Shown: positions 1 to 8,180 of the stretch, piece after piece
Position numbering within the stretch: the first letter of the stretch is position 1
Layout of the letters: every line of letters starts with the position of its first letter
Assembly (NCBI GenBank): GCA_040905865.1
Contig: JBBDQU010000038.1
Coordinates: 1-32,997, forward strand
Direction: 5' to 3'
Length of the DNA stretch: 32,997 bases
Source of the DNA: Alphaproteobacteria bacterium
GTDB taxonomy: Bacteria; Pseudomonadota; Alphaproteobacteria; UBA8366; GCA-2717185
Program-made: the position numbers and the translations under genes
Notes under the pieces: model-generated
What the model saw: only the letters and a program-made list of their open reading frames with translations
What the model was told of the DNA's origin: nothing
The model's database searches: none

Positions 1-41
1 AAATGGTGCTTGATTAAACCGTCCGTCAAACCCGGGGTAGC

Positions 42-137
42 TCAACCTGACCCCGACCACGCGCGATTGCCCTCATGCAGGGTCAGCCACAGCAACGCCA
101 GTACCGCCTCGTCGATCTTGTCGGTGTCGATGTCCAT
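42..137 (-). pseudogene. Truncated DUF6429 family gene (5' fragment, 31 codons)
   Basis: The minus-strand frame starts MDIDTDKIDEAVLALLWLTL and continues HEGNRAW. From memory of the family, this matches the N-terminus of DUF6429 proteins, which are small proteins of unknown function, usually around 70-80 residues. A good ribosome-binding site (AGGAT) lies upstream of the ATG. After Trp27 the similarity stops and the frame runs SGSG to a TGA, so only about the first third remains. The break coincides with GGGGTCAGGTTGAG, which looks like the edge of an inserted or deleted mobile element. I infer a broken gene at the margin of a foreign patch. Confidence 0.6.
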
Positions 138-324
138 GGGACAATCCTACCATGCAGAAGGTGACATTGCAGAGGCTTTCCTTGGCGCCGCGTTCCGAAA
201 TCAACTTGCGCCATCGCGCCGAAACGCAATGCCAAGCGTTGATCTTCGTTCACGGTCACGCACAAGACAAGGCTTGACCCCACTACCAAACTGGCACTGT
301 AATTCCTAAATTGTGAAGCTGTAA

Positions 325-1260
325 TCAATTTTTATTGTCATCGATTCCATGTCGGAAGAATGTATTTTTTGCATTTCCGGATATGATATTCCTCAAACTC
401 ACAGTGGCTGTATTCGCGTCTAGTGTGGAAAGGTGTGCAGGTGGCCATTTAAGGCTGTATTTATTGGGGGGCCAAATTCGTTGGAGCATCCCCCCTTCTG
501 GAAAAACAGGATAGATTATATCGTGCACACCAAAACGCTTTGGTGCCCAAAGAACCTGAATGAAAAGCAGCCCAATTACTAATGTTGTGATTGCGGAATT
601 AAAGTAGTTTGCTCGCGTGCTAACTCGCTTTGCGAGAATTTCTGGTCGAACATAGAGAAATGGTGCTGTGAAATATTTGGGTTCAAACGTTTCGCGGGGA
701 AAGTAGCCGATCCACACTGCCCAACCTTTTTCTGGAGGTAGTTGTCTCCTAAAAAACCTCTTACGGTGCATATGATGAGTAGATATTTCTTCTGGGTTTT
801 CATATTCCGCGACAATTGCTTTCATGGATGCCCAGGATGCTACTATAGACTGTTCTTCCGTAGTAAGTCTTTCGCATCTACCTGAAAAAAGTAACTCTAA
901 TACCGGAGCGGCCTTTTGATCTAACTCTCTCATCCAGCCATTGTTGCATTTTTTTTCGCATACGCACTGTACCTGCCAGTCAAGTGGGTCAGCCGTACGG
1001 TTGCTGATCAAAAAATTTGAATGATCAATCATTTCGATAGATATAAGCCTTTCATGAGTCCTTCGTGTCCGTGGTAAATTGCGATGAAATCGCCGAGAAA
1101 TTATGTGCTCTTTTGTTAGGTTCCCTTCATAGCCGCAAAAAATACACTTTCTTGGAGGTTTAGCCTTACCAAACGATGGGTAACTAGCAACGGACAAGTT
1201 GGCCTCCGATGTCCTAAGGTTTCGGGAGAACCGAGTTTTTTGAAAATACGATGGCACCAT
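325..1260 (-). CDS. HNH-like zinc-binding protein of unknown function
   Basis: A 311-residue protein. Its N-terminal part carries an HNH-type zinc-finger arrangement: C39-x2-C42, then E51-H52-I-I (the EHI element of many HNH domains), then C101-x3-C105-N-N-G-W-M. CNNGWM is typical of a group of HNH-like proteins found near defence or mobile genes. The C-terminal 200 residues contain one hydrophobic stretch (around 225-240) and no motif I recognise. The DNA is clearly more AT-rich than the GC-rich operon to the right, which suggests horizontal acquisition together with the MORN-repeat gene. The start at 1260 has only a weak Shine-Dalgarno (AGAGAAA), so a shorter start is possible. Nuclease activity is an inference from the motif only. 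Confidence 0.6.
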   Translation of the reverse strand: MVPSYFQKTRFSRNLRTSEANLSVASYPSFGKAKPPRKCIFCGYEGNLTKEHIISRRFHRNLPRTRRTHERLISIEMIDHSNFLISNRTADPLDWQVQCVCEKKCNNGWMRELDQKAAPVLELLFSGRCERLTTEEQSIVASWASMKAIVAEYENPEEISTHHMHRKRFFRRQLPPEKGWAVWIGYFPRETFEPKYFTAPFLYVRPEILAKRVSTRANYFNSAITTLVIGLLFIQVLWAPKRFGVHDIIYPVFPEGGMLQRIWPPNKYSLKWPPAHLSTLDANTATVSLRNIISGNAKNTFFRHGIDDNKN

Positions 1261-1331
1261 TTTCTCTAAAAAATAGATACCTATTCGTTATGTGCATAAT
1301 AAATAAAATTCCCGGCATTTAATTAATAATC

Positions 1332-2066
1332 TTACCTAATAGGATATATTTTATCGGATCTGATGATCCTTCCGTCAGTTTCAATACATTCAAATTCGCT
1401 AAAATTGACTCTTCCTTTAGCGACTCCCATTAACTTATTATCGCGCCACTCTCCTTCACAAATTGCTCCATCAGTAAAGGTCCAAGCGCCGCGACCATGT
1501 TTCAAGTCATTTCTCCATTCACCGACATATTTGTTTCCGTCAGAAAACCAAAATATACCTACTCCATGCATTTTGCCATTTTTCCAATGTCCCTCGTATC
1601 GGTTTCCTTTAGAAAACATATAAGTTCCTTTCCCTTCTCTAAGGCCATTTTGGAATTCTCCTTCATATCTGTCTCCGTTTGACCATATAAAAGTGCCAAT
1701 GCCATGCTTCTCGTTGTTTAAAAAATACCCTTCATATGAATCTCCATTTTTATATATTTTCTCTCCCTTTCCATTTAGCCCATCTTCGTTGAAGTTACCT
1801 TTTAACACGTCCCCATTTCTACCAGTTAATCTCGCAATACCTTTTATTTTTCCATGTTCGAATATTCCTTCTATTTTGTTTCCTTTTTCTGTCCAATAAG
1901 CGCCATTTCCGTGCATATTTCCGAAACGCCATTCACCTTTATATTTACTTCCATCTTCCCATTCTACTTCGTGGAATCCATGTGGAGTGTACTCACGATA
2001 TAGTAGAGCGCTGCCACCAGAAAAAATTAGCAACAAGGCAGAAATAACGAATGCCCTTCGTTTCAT
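1332..2066 (-). CDS. Membrane-anchored MORN-repeat protein
   Basis: A 244-residue protein. Residues about 4-22 (RRAFVISALLLIFSGGSALL) form a signal anchor or signal peptide. From about residue 35 on there are eight consecutive 23-residue MORN repeats of the form YxGEWxxGxxHGxGxxxxxxGxx (for example YEGEFQNGLREGKGTYMF and YEGHWKNGKMHGVGIFWF). MORN repeats form beta-hairpin stacks that bind proteins or lipids, and no enzymatic domain is visible. I chose the ATG at 2066 because GAGG lies six bases upstream. A TTG twelve bases further upstream is in frame but would include that Shine-Dalgarno. The gene is strikingly AT-rich, unlike its right-hand neighbours, and probably arrived with the HNH-like gene. 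The function is unknown, plausibly envelope-associated. Confidence 0.8.
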   Translation of the reverse strand: MKRRAFVISALLLIFSGGSALLYREYTPHGFHEVEWEDGSKYKGEWRFGNMHGNGAYWTEKGNKIEGIFEHGKIKGIARLTGRNGDVLKGNFNEDGLNGKGEKIYKNGDSYEGYFLNNEKHGIGTFIWSNGDRYEGEFQNGLREGKGTYMFSKGNRYEGHWKNGKMHGVGIFWFSDGNKYVGEWRNDLKHGRGAWTFTDGAICEGEWRDNKLMGVAKGRVNFSEFECIETDGRIIRSDKIYPIR

Positions 2067-2233
2067 TGTTTGCCTCAACTAAATTTTATTTTTAAAGGCA
2101 ACGCAAAGTTATATTTGCGCTGAGTTGAACTGGCTCTCTGCAAAAATTCGGACGCAACCATTTACCTTGCTCTCAACCTATAATGGGTTCCTAAATTTTG
2201 CCTTTAGCTAATTTAAAGCCGCTGTTTTCAACG

Positions 2234-2268
2234 CCCCCATCACCTCCCTCAACCCCCCATCACCTCCC
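2234..2268. repeat. 20-bp imperfect tandem duplication over the E1-beta stop codon
   Basis: The 15-base sequence CCCCCATCACCTCCC occurs at 2234-2248 and again at 2254-2268, giving a unit of 20 bp. On the coding strand the duplicated piece covers the final codons and TGA of the E1-beta gene. The repeat lies exactly where GC-rich DNA gives way to the AT-rich patch on the left, so it may mark a recombination or slippage junction. Confidence 0.8.
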
Positions 2269-3211
2269 GTACCCCCGCCACAATCCGGTTCCGCTCGGGA
2301 AACACGTGATCCTCCAGACCCGGGCTGTAGGGGATCGGGACCTGTAGGGCGCAGACGCGTTTTGGCGGGGCCTTGAGGGCGCGGAAGCAGTCCGGGTCCT
2401 CGGTCACCAGCGTGGCGATTTCGGCCGAGGCGCCGCAGGTCGGGCCGGCTTCGTCGGCGACCAGCAGCCGGCCGGTTTTTCGCACCGAGGCGCGGATCGC
2501 GTCCGCGTCCATCGGCACCAGCGTGCGCGGGTCGAGCACCTCGGCGGAGACGCCCTCCCGGTCGAGGATTTCCGCCGCCGCCAGCGCCTCATGCACCTGC
2601 CAGGCCAGCGCCACGATGGTGATGTCCGTGCCCGCGCGCTTGATGTCCGCCTTGCCGATGGGGATGGTGTAGTCGTCCCCGGCGTCCGGCACCGGCCCCT
2701 TCATGCCGCCGAGCCGGTTGCTTTCGAAGGAGATCACCGGGTTGTCGTCGCGGATCGCGGATTTGAGCAGCCCCTTCACGTCATGCGGCGTGGAGGCCAG
2801 GACGATCTTCAGCCCGGCCATGTTCATGAACATGGAATAGGGGCTTTGCGAGTGCTGCGCGGCGATGCGGCCGCCGCCGCCGACCCCGGCGCGGTAGAGG
2901 ATCGGGAATGTGGTCTGGCCGCCGAACATGTAATGGATCTTGGCCGCCTGGTTGACGATCTGGTCCATGGCGACGAAGGCGAAGGTGACCTGCCGCCAGT
3001 CCACGATGGGGCGGTAGCCGGAACCCGCAGCACCAATGGCCATGCCGGTCAGCGCGCTTTCGGCGATGGGCGTCGCGCGGATGCGGGCCTCGCCGAATTC
3101 CGTCAGCAGCGGGCCGGGCGGGTCGGTGGAGAGGTGGAACACCTTGTTGTCGCGCCGCATTTCCTCGGCGAGGGCCTCGATGCCGGCCTGGGCGTAGGTG
3201 ATCTCGCGCAT
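2249..3211 (-). CDS. TPP-dependent dehydrogenase E1 component, beta subunit (acetoin/2-oxo-acid type)
   Basis: A 320-residue protein of the transketolase-like E1-beta family. It shows the conserved N-terminus MREITYAQAGIEALAEEM, the pyrimidine-binding fold (PIAESALTGMAIGAA, VDWRQVTFAFVAMDQIVNQAAKIHYM) and the transketolase C-terminal domain (VLDPRTLVPMDADAI, VADEAG). E1-alpha and E1-beta together decarboxylate a 2-oxo acid or acetoin-like substrate on thiamine diphosphate and pass the acyl unit to a lipoyl-E2. One base separates its ATG from the E1-alpha stop, and GGGAGG lies inside the end of E1-alpha, so the two are translationally coupled. Length is normal (about 325). No E2 or E3 follows; the operon ends at the AT-rich patch. 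The substrate cannot be told from sequence. Confidence 0.88.
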   Translation of the reverse strand: MREITYAQAGIEALAEEMRRDNKVFHLSTDPPGPLLTEFGEARIRATPIAESALTGMAIGAAGSGYRPIVDWRQVTFAFVAMDQIVNQAAKIHYMFGGQTTFPILYRAGVGGGGRIAAQHSQSPYSMFMNMAGLKIVLASTPHDVKGLLKSAIRDDNPVISFESNRLGGMKGPVPDAGDDYTIPIGKADIKRAGTDITIVALAWQVHEALAAAEILDREGVSAEVLDPRTLVPMDADAIRASVRKTGRLLVADEAGPTCGASAEIATLVTEDPDCFRALKAPPKRVCALQVPIPYSPGLEDHVFPERNRIVAGVREVMGG

Positions 3212-3212
3212 C

Positions 3213-4199
3213 TCAGTTCCTCCCCGCCGCCGCCGGCTCGAACAGGTCGTCCAGCGCGTCGTCCGGTTCCGGGAAGGCGCTGGCGAGGGAAAAATCCACG
3301 GCGGCCTGGATTTCCGCCAGGATCGCCGCGTCCATCGTCGCGAATTCCGCGTCGGTGAAGCCGCCCGTCCCGGCCTTCATCCTTGTGGCGAGATGGGCGA
3401 TCGGGTCCTTCGCCTTCCAGGCTTCCAGTTCCGCCGGGTCGCGGTGATCGACCTGGCCCCTGCGCTCCGTATGGGCGCGCCAGCGATAGGTCTTGCATTC
3501 GATCAGCGTCGGGCCGTCGCCGGCCCGGGCGCGCGCGACGGCCTTCGCTGCCACCGCGTGCACGGCGAAGACGTCGTTGCCGTCCACGATCTCGCCGGGG
3601 ATGCCGTAGCCCTGGGCGCGCGCCGCCACGTCCGGCTGCGCCAGCGTCATCGACGCCGGGGTCTGCGCCGCATGCAGGTTGTTCTCGCAGACATAGAGGA
3701 TCGGCAGCTTCCATTTCGCGGCGATGTTGATCGATTCATGGAACGGCCCGGCGTTGGAGGCGCCGTCGCCGAAGAAACAGACGGCAACGCCGCCGCGCCC
3801 GTCCATCTGCGCCGCCAGCCCGGCGCCCAGGATGATCGGCAGCCCGCCGGCGACAATGCCGTTCGCGCCCAGCATGCCGATGCCGAAATCGGCGATATGC
3901 ATGGAGCCGCCCTTGCCCTTGCAATAGCCGGTCTCGCGGCCGTACAGCTCCGCCATCATGCGGTTCAGGTCGGCGCCTTTGGCGATGCAGTGGCCGTGGC
4001 CGCGATGGGTGCTGATGATCTTGTCGTCGACGGTCAGCGCCGAGCATACGCCGACGGCGACCGCTTCCTCGCCGATATAGCAATGCACCACGCCGTAGAT
4101 ATTGCCCGCCGCGTAATCGTCCGAGGCGCGTTCCTCGAATCGGCGGATGGTCTGCATCTGGCGCAGCATCGCGCGCTGCTTTTCCGGCGAAACTTCCAT
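3213..4199 (-). CDS. TPP-dependent dehydrogenase E1 component, alpha subunit
   Basis: A 328-residue protein of the PDH/acetoin dehydrogenase E1-alpha family. The thiamine-diphosphate motif is intact: [15 protein letters not shown] followed by YVCENN (GDG-x(n)-NN). Upstream elements typical of the family are also present ([39 protein letters not shown]), with RAHTERR near the phosphorylation-loop position. I chose the ATG at 4199 ([12 protein letters not shown]) because it begins family-like sequence and GGGGGGA lies upstream; the longer frame to 4322 overlaps the preceding gene with non-family sequence. It sits 50 bp after the molybdenum-hydroxylase gene and one base before E1-beta, in one operon. 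Confidence 0.9.
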   Translation of the reverse strand: MEVSPEKQRAMLRQMQTIRRFEERASDDYAAGNIYGVVHCYIGEEAVAVGVCSALTVDDKIISTHRGHGHCIAKGADLNRMMAELYGRETGYCKGKGGSMHIADFGIGMLGANGIVAGGLPIILGAGLAAQMDGRGGVAVCFFGDGASNAGPFHESINIAAKWKLPILYVCENNLHAAQTPASMTLAQPDVAARAQGYGIPGEIVDGNDVFAVHAVAAKAVARARAGDGPTLIECKTYRWRAHTERRGQVDHRDPAELEAWKAKDPIAHLATRMKAGTGGFTDAEFATMDAAILAEIQAAVDFSLASAFPEPDDALDDLFEPAAAGRN

Positions 4200-4249
4200 G
4201 GCGCTGGTCCCCCCGACCGTGCTGCGGTTTGTGACGGCTCCCTTGAAGC

Positions 4250-6631
4250 TTAACCCCTTCCGTTCAGCGCTGACCAGACCCTCTCGGGCGTGGCCGGCAT
4301 GTCGATATGGGTGACGCCGCACTGGCGGTGCAGCGCATCGACCAGCGCGTTCATGATCGACGGCAGCGCGCCGGTGGTGCCGGCCTCGCCGCAGCCCTTG
4401 GCGCCCAGCGGGTTGGTCTTTGCCGGAACGGGGCGCGAGGCGAAGGCGAAATCGGGCACCTCGTCGGCGCGCGGCAGGGCGTAGTCCATGTAGGACCCGG
4501 CGACAAGCTGGCCGTCGGAATCATAGACCGTGTGCTCCAGCAGCGCCTGGCCCAGCCCCTGCACGATGCCGCCATGCACCTGGCCCTCGACCAGCATCGG
4601 GTTGATCAGCGTGCCGAAATCGTCGATGACGCGGTACCGGACCAGTTCGACCTCGCCGGTTTCCGGCGTCACCTCGACCTCCGCCACGTGGCAGCCGTTG
4701 GGGAAGGCGGATGGCGGGGTTTCCTCCGCCAGCTTCGCATCCAGCGATGGCGGCAACCCGTCCGGCAGCGGCCCCATCGCCCGCACCCGTTCGGACAGGT
4801 CCATGATGTCGATGGCGCGGTCGGTGCCGGCGATGCGGAACGTGCCGCGCGCGAACTCGATATCCTCCGCCGCCGCTTCCAGCACATGGCCGGCCAGCCT
4901 GCGCCCGTTCTCGATCACCATATCGGCGGCATGGACCAGCAGCGTGCCCGCCGCGATGACCGTGCGCGACCCGCCGGTGCCGGAGCCCGCGATCAGCTCG
5001 TCGCTGTCGCCCTGCAGCAGCCGCAGCCTGTCGAACGGCACGCCCAGATGGGTGGTGACGATCTGCGCGAAGGTGCTGGCATGGCCCTGGCCGTAATTCA
5101 GCGAGCCGGACACCATCGTGACGGCGCCGTCTTCCTCGAAGCGCAGCTCGCCCATTTCGGTCGCCTGCGGGCCGGTGACTTCCAGGTAGCAGGCGAGGCC
5201 CCGGCCGCGCAGTTTTCCGCGCGCCGCCGATTCCTTGCGCCGCGCCTCGAACCCGTCCCAGTCGGCGTGTTTCAGCCCTGCCTCGACCATTTCCGGGAAT
5301 TCGCCGCTGTCATAGGTCATGCCGCTGGCGGCGGTGTAGGGCATTTCCGCCGCCGTCACGAAATTGCGGCGGCGCAGTTCGACCGCGTCGATGCCCATTT
5401 CGCGGGCGGCGGTGTCCATCAGCCGCTCCATGTAATACACGCCCTCCGGCCGCCCCGCGCCCCGATAGGCGCCGATCGGCGTGGTGTTGGTGAAGCGCGC
5501 CATGGTGCGCACATGGATATGCGGCAGCCGGTACAGGCCGGGGAAGTTCTTCATGATATTGCCGCAGGCCGCATTCGGGCCGACCGGCGACAGATAGGCG
5601 CCGACATTGGCGTGGCCGATGACCCGCCCGGCGAGCAGCCTGCCGTCGGCGTCGAAGGCGATGGAAGCCTCGACCCGGCTGTCGCGGCCATGCTGGTCGG
5701 ACAGGAAACTGTCGGAGCGTTCATCGCACCATTTCACCGGCCGCCCGGTCAGGCGCGACGCCACCAGCGCCGCGATATATTCCGGATAGGGCGCGGATTT
5801 CATGCCGAAGGAGCCGCCGACATCGCGGGTGACGATCCGCATCTTCTCCCGGTTGACGCCGAGGATCGCTTCGGAAATCGCGCCCTTCAGCCCGAACACG
5901 CCCTGGCTGGGAATGTGCAGGGTGTAATGGTCCTTCGCGCTGTCATAGACCGCGACGGCGGCGCGCGGCTCCATCGCCGCGACGACGATGCGGTTGTTGC
6001 GGAAGGCCAGGGTGGCAACATGGTGGGCGGCGGCGAAGGCTTTTTCCACGGCGTCCGGTTCGCCGGTTTCCCAGTCCAGCGCCAGGTTGGCGGGCGCTTC
6101 GTCATGCAGCAGGGGGGCGTCCGGGTTGCCGGCCTCCCGCGGGTCGGTGACGGCGGGCAGCGGTTCGACGTCGAATTCGATCCGTTCGGCGGCATCGCGC
6201 GCCTGCGCCTGCGTCTCGGCGACGACCATCGCCACCGCCTCGCCGCGATGACGCACCCGGTCCAGCGCCAGTGACGGGCGGAACGGCTTGACCAGCGGCG
6301 CGCCGTCGCGGCTCTTGATGCCCAGCCGGCAGGGCAGGGACTTCACCCCCTCCGCCACCAGGTCCGGCCCGGTCAGCACCGCCAGCACGCCCGGCTGCGC
6401 CTTCGCCGCCGTCACGTCCAGCGACAGGATCTTCGCATGCGCGTAGGGCGAGCGGAACACATAGCCATAGGCCTGGCCCGGCACGCTGAGGTCGTCGGTG
6501 AAATTGCCGTGCCCGGTCAGCAGGCGGGGGTCCTCGGTCCGGGGGACCGGCTGGCCGACCGAATATTTCTCGAACATGTCATCTGCTGAATCGGGCAATG
6601 TCTCGGTTCCTTCATGCTGCGGGGGGCGCAT
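4250..6631 (-). CDS. Molybdenum hydroxylase (xanthine dehydrogenase/CO dehydrogenase family), molybdopterin-binding large subunit
   Basis: About 793 residues, normal for a CoxL-like large subunit. It opens with [18 protein letters not shown], shows GGSFGMK and the [10 protein letters not shown] loop, and ends with the active-site segment [16 protein letters not shown], where Glu (about 749) is the catalytic base beside molybdenum. AYRGAGR instead of AYRCSFR means it is not a form-I aerobic CO dehydrogenase; it is the general aldehyde/purine/aromatic hydroxylase type. Such enzymes normally need a 2Fe-2S subunit and a FAD subunit, and neither is next to it. It is followed by E1-alpha/beta in one operon. 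The start is uncertain: ATG at 6631, TTG at 6598 (preceded by AAGGA) or ATG at 6577, where family similarity begins. Confidence 0.88.
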   Translation of the reverse strand: MRPPQHEGTETLPDSADDMFEKYSVGQPVPRTEDPRLLTGHGNFTDDLSVPGQAYGYVFRSPYAHAKILSLDVTAAKAQPGVLAVLTGPDLVAEGVKSLPCRLGIKSRDGAPLVKPFRPSLALDRVRHRGEAVAMVVAETQAQARDAAERIEFDVEPLPAVTDPREAGNPDAPLLHDEAPANLALDWETGEPDAVEKAFAAAHHVATLAFRNNRIVVAAMEPRAAVAVYDSAKDHYTLHIPSQGVFGLKGAISEAILGVNREKMRIVTRDVGGSFGMKSAPYPEYIAALVASRLTGRPVKWCDERSDSFLSDQHGRDSRVEASIAFDADGRLLAGRVIGHANVGAYLSPVGPNAACGNIMKNFPGLYRLPHIHVRTMARFTNTTPIGAYRGAGRPEGVYYMERLMDTAAREMGIDAVELRRRNFVTAAEMPYTAASGMTYDSGEFPEMVEAGLKHADWDGFEARRKESAARGKLRGRGLACYLEVTGPQATEMGELRFEEDGAVTMVSGSLNYGQGHASTFAQIVTTHLGVPFDRLRLLQGDSDELIAGSGTGGSRTVIAAGTLLVHAADMVIENGRRLAGHVLEAAAEDIEFARGTFRIAGTDRAIDIMDLSERVRAMGPLPDGLPPSLDAKLAEETPPSAFPNGCHVAEVEVTPETGEVELVRYRVIDDFGTLINPMLVEGQVHGGIVQGLGQALLEHTVYDSDGQLVAGSYMDYALPRADEVPDFAFASRPVPAKTNPLGAKGCGEAGTTGALPSIMNALVDALHRQCGVTHIDMPATPERVWSALNGRG

Positions 6632-6954
6632 CGGGCGTTCCGGCGCCGTGGCGATGCGGGTTTCGACAAATCTAGTCGGATCGGACCGCCCCTGTCACCC
6701 GCGTTGCGCGTGAACCTCAAATCGTGCCGGGCCGGGCCCGTTTCGCGGCGCGACGTCGCTGACAAACGGGGTGTCCAAAATGCCGATCCGGCCAACGGGA
6801 TTGCCGGTGACATCCGGCGCGACAAACGTTTCAGATGCCTCCTGGGGCAGCCATGAAATTGCGCCCACGAACGAAAACCCACACTGAAAATTTGCGGGTT
6901 TCAGGGAAGATATCTATGGTAATGCCGTGCATCACCGTTGCGGGAGTTTCGCGT
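6632..6954. other. Divergent intergenic region between the hydroxylase operon and the 93-aa gene
   Basis: About 320 bp without a convincing gene. It must hold the promoters for both directions. The octamer GACAAACG occurs twice (6769 and 6820 areas). Frames that cross it lack family-like sequence. No exact GGAAC-N16/17-CGTT site is present. No terminator-like hairpin with a T tract was seen. Confidence 0.4.
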
Positions 6955-7236
6955 ATGGCAATCGACGAAAAGGACCTTACCAAGGGGCAGGTCAGAAAAT
7001 TGAATGCGCTTCGAAAATCCATCGGCGACGACCTGGCCGAGGAGGCGTTCCGGAAGTGGCTCGACCGCCAGGCCAGCGCGCAGGCGCCGGAAAGGCCCGA
7101 TCCTGTTGCGGTAAAAATCGCACAGGCGCTGGGCAAATTCGAAGGCGATACGAGTTTCCGTCTCGGCAACAAGGGCTATACGATCCGCCGCGCCAGGGGT
7201 AAGGGCGCCTCCGGTTTCATCGTTACGAAGAATTGA
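6955..7236 (+). CDS. Small conserved-looking basic protein of unknown function
   Basis: A 93-residue protein that I do not recognise. It begins MAIDEKDLTKGQVRKLNALR, which looks helical and charged, continues with a helix EEAFRKWLDRQ, and ends in a probable beta-rich tail (DTSFRLGNKGYTIRRARGKG...FIVTKN). No membrane segment or signal peptide is present, so it is probably cytoplasmic. I chose the ATG at 6955 because GGGAG lies eight bases upstream; a longer in-frame extension to 6835 has no ribosome-binding site and unlikely composition. It precedes the response-regulator gene by about 190 bp on the same strand, so a shared transcript is possible but not shown. Confidence 0.65.
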   Translation: MAIDEKDLTKGQVRKLNALRKSIGDDLAEEAFRKWLDRQASAQAPERPDPVAVKIAQALGKFEGDTSFRLGNKGYTIRRARGKGASGFIVTKN

Positions 7237-7429
7237 CCGGCGGGGCTTCCGGTCCGCTACGGTGCGACCGCCTGCTCCGCCCTGGCCCTTCATGGATGCC
7301 GGCTCTCGCACGCGAGCCTGTTCCGCTATCGCGGGCCAGCGAAAAAATCAGTCCAGGACATGCGCTGCTTGCTTATTGACCGCTCATTCAGGCAGTGTGA
7401 ATTGTGCAAGGGATATAGCGGGTCGGGAA

Positions 7430-7816
7430 GTGACACAGAACAAGCGGCCACTCGTCCTGGTAATCGATGACGACGCCATGGTCAGGGACACTATTTCGGA
7501 CATTCTGATCGAGGCCGATTATGACGTCATCCTGGCGCCGAATGGCGAGGCCGGACTCTACATGTTCGATGAACGGAACCCGGGCCTTGTCATCACGGAT
7601 ATGATCATGCCGGAGAAGGAAGGCGTCGAGACGATTGTCGAGCTTCGCCGGAAGAACCCGAATATCCCGATTATCGCCATTTCCGGCGGCGGCCGGTCGG
7701 GCCATCTCGATTTTCTGAAAATCGCGAAAATTTACGGTGCGACAACCGTGCTCAGCAAGCCGCTCGATATGGACGACCTTGCCGGGGCGGTTCGAAAATT
7801 CCTGCCAAACACGTAG
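7430..7816 (+). CDS. Single-domain response regulator (CheY-like receiver)
   Basis: A 128-residue protein consisting of one receiver domain and no output domain. The acidic pocket (VIDDDAM), the phospho-acceptor Asp in VITDMIMPEKEG, the switch Ser in IIAISGGG and the invariant Lys in LSKPLD are all present, so it should be phosphorylatable. The start is a GTG (VTQNKRPLVLVIDDD); no ATG fits, and the frame upstream does not look coding. As a lone receiver upstream of a hybrid kinase and a REC-EAL protein, it may be a phosphate shuttle or sink in a phosphorelay. That role is inferred from location only. Confidence 0.85.
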   Translation: MTQNKRPLVLVIDDDAMVRDTISDILIEADYDVILAPNGEAGLYMFDERNPGLVITDMIMPEKEGVETIVELRRKNPNIPIIAISGGGRSGHLDFLKIAKIYGATTVLSKPLDMDDLAGAVRKFLPNT

Positions 7817-7841
7817 CCCCAAACCCGTAGCCGACGTCGCG

Positions 7842-7861
7842 CCGCGGGCGATTTCCCGCGG
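7842..7861 (+). terminator. GC-rich hairpin after the response regulator, possible weak terminator
   Basis: CCGCGGG (7842-7848) and CCCGCGG (7855-7861) form a perfect 7-bp stem with a six-base loop, 25 bp after the response-regulator stop. No T tract follows, so it may be only an attenuator or mRNA-stabilising structure. Confidence 0.35.
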
Positions 7862-8180
7862 ATGCCACCGGGCCGGTTTCAATGTGCGATGCATCATAAA
7901 ATTGAATATTAGTTCAATGAAATAGTGATTTTATGCCTTCTATGGAATATGAATATTTCAGTGTAATTAAAAAAATCCAGGGTCCTTGCAAATAATTCTG
8001 GTTAATTTTAAGAATATTGTAAAATAATACTTATTGCTATTTTATTTTTATTCAGTAATACTAAAATAATATTTTATGGACCGATCCGGGATGCTTTCCC
8101 GCACCGGCTGTGCCGCCGGATTGATGGCGGTTCCAAAACACCACAAGCATAATCGTAACTCTTGAAAAATCGGGAAAATA
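7862..8180. other. AT-rich intergenic region upstream of the degenerate GGDEF/EAL-like gene
   Basis: About 320 bp without a gene. Roughly 7898-8082 is very AT-rich in a GC-rich context, with A/T runs and small palindromes such as ATTGAA-N6-TTCAAT at 7901-7918 and AAAATAATATTTT near 8065. Such tracts in alphaproteobacteria often hold promoters and sites for AT-binding silencers such as MucR/Ros or H-NS-like proteins. It is the likely control region for the 8181 and 9481 genes. No open frame in it looks coding. Confidence 0.5.

Noticed and set aside
4307-6274. 655-codon open frame on the plus strand
   Set aside because: It is antisense to the molybdenum-hydroxylase gene; its composition (runs of Arg, Gly, Ala, His) is a GC-rich shadow with no domain.
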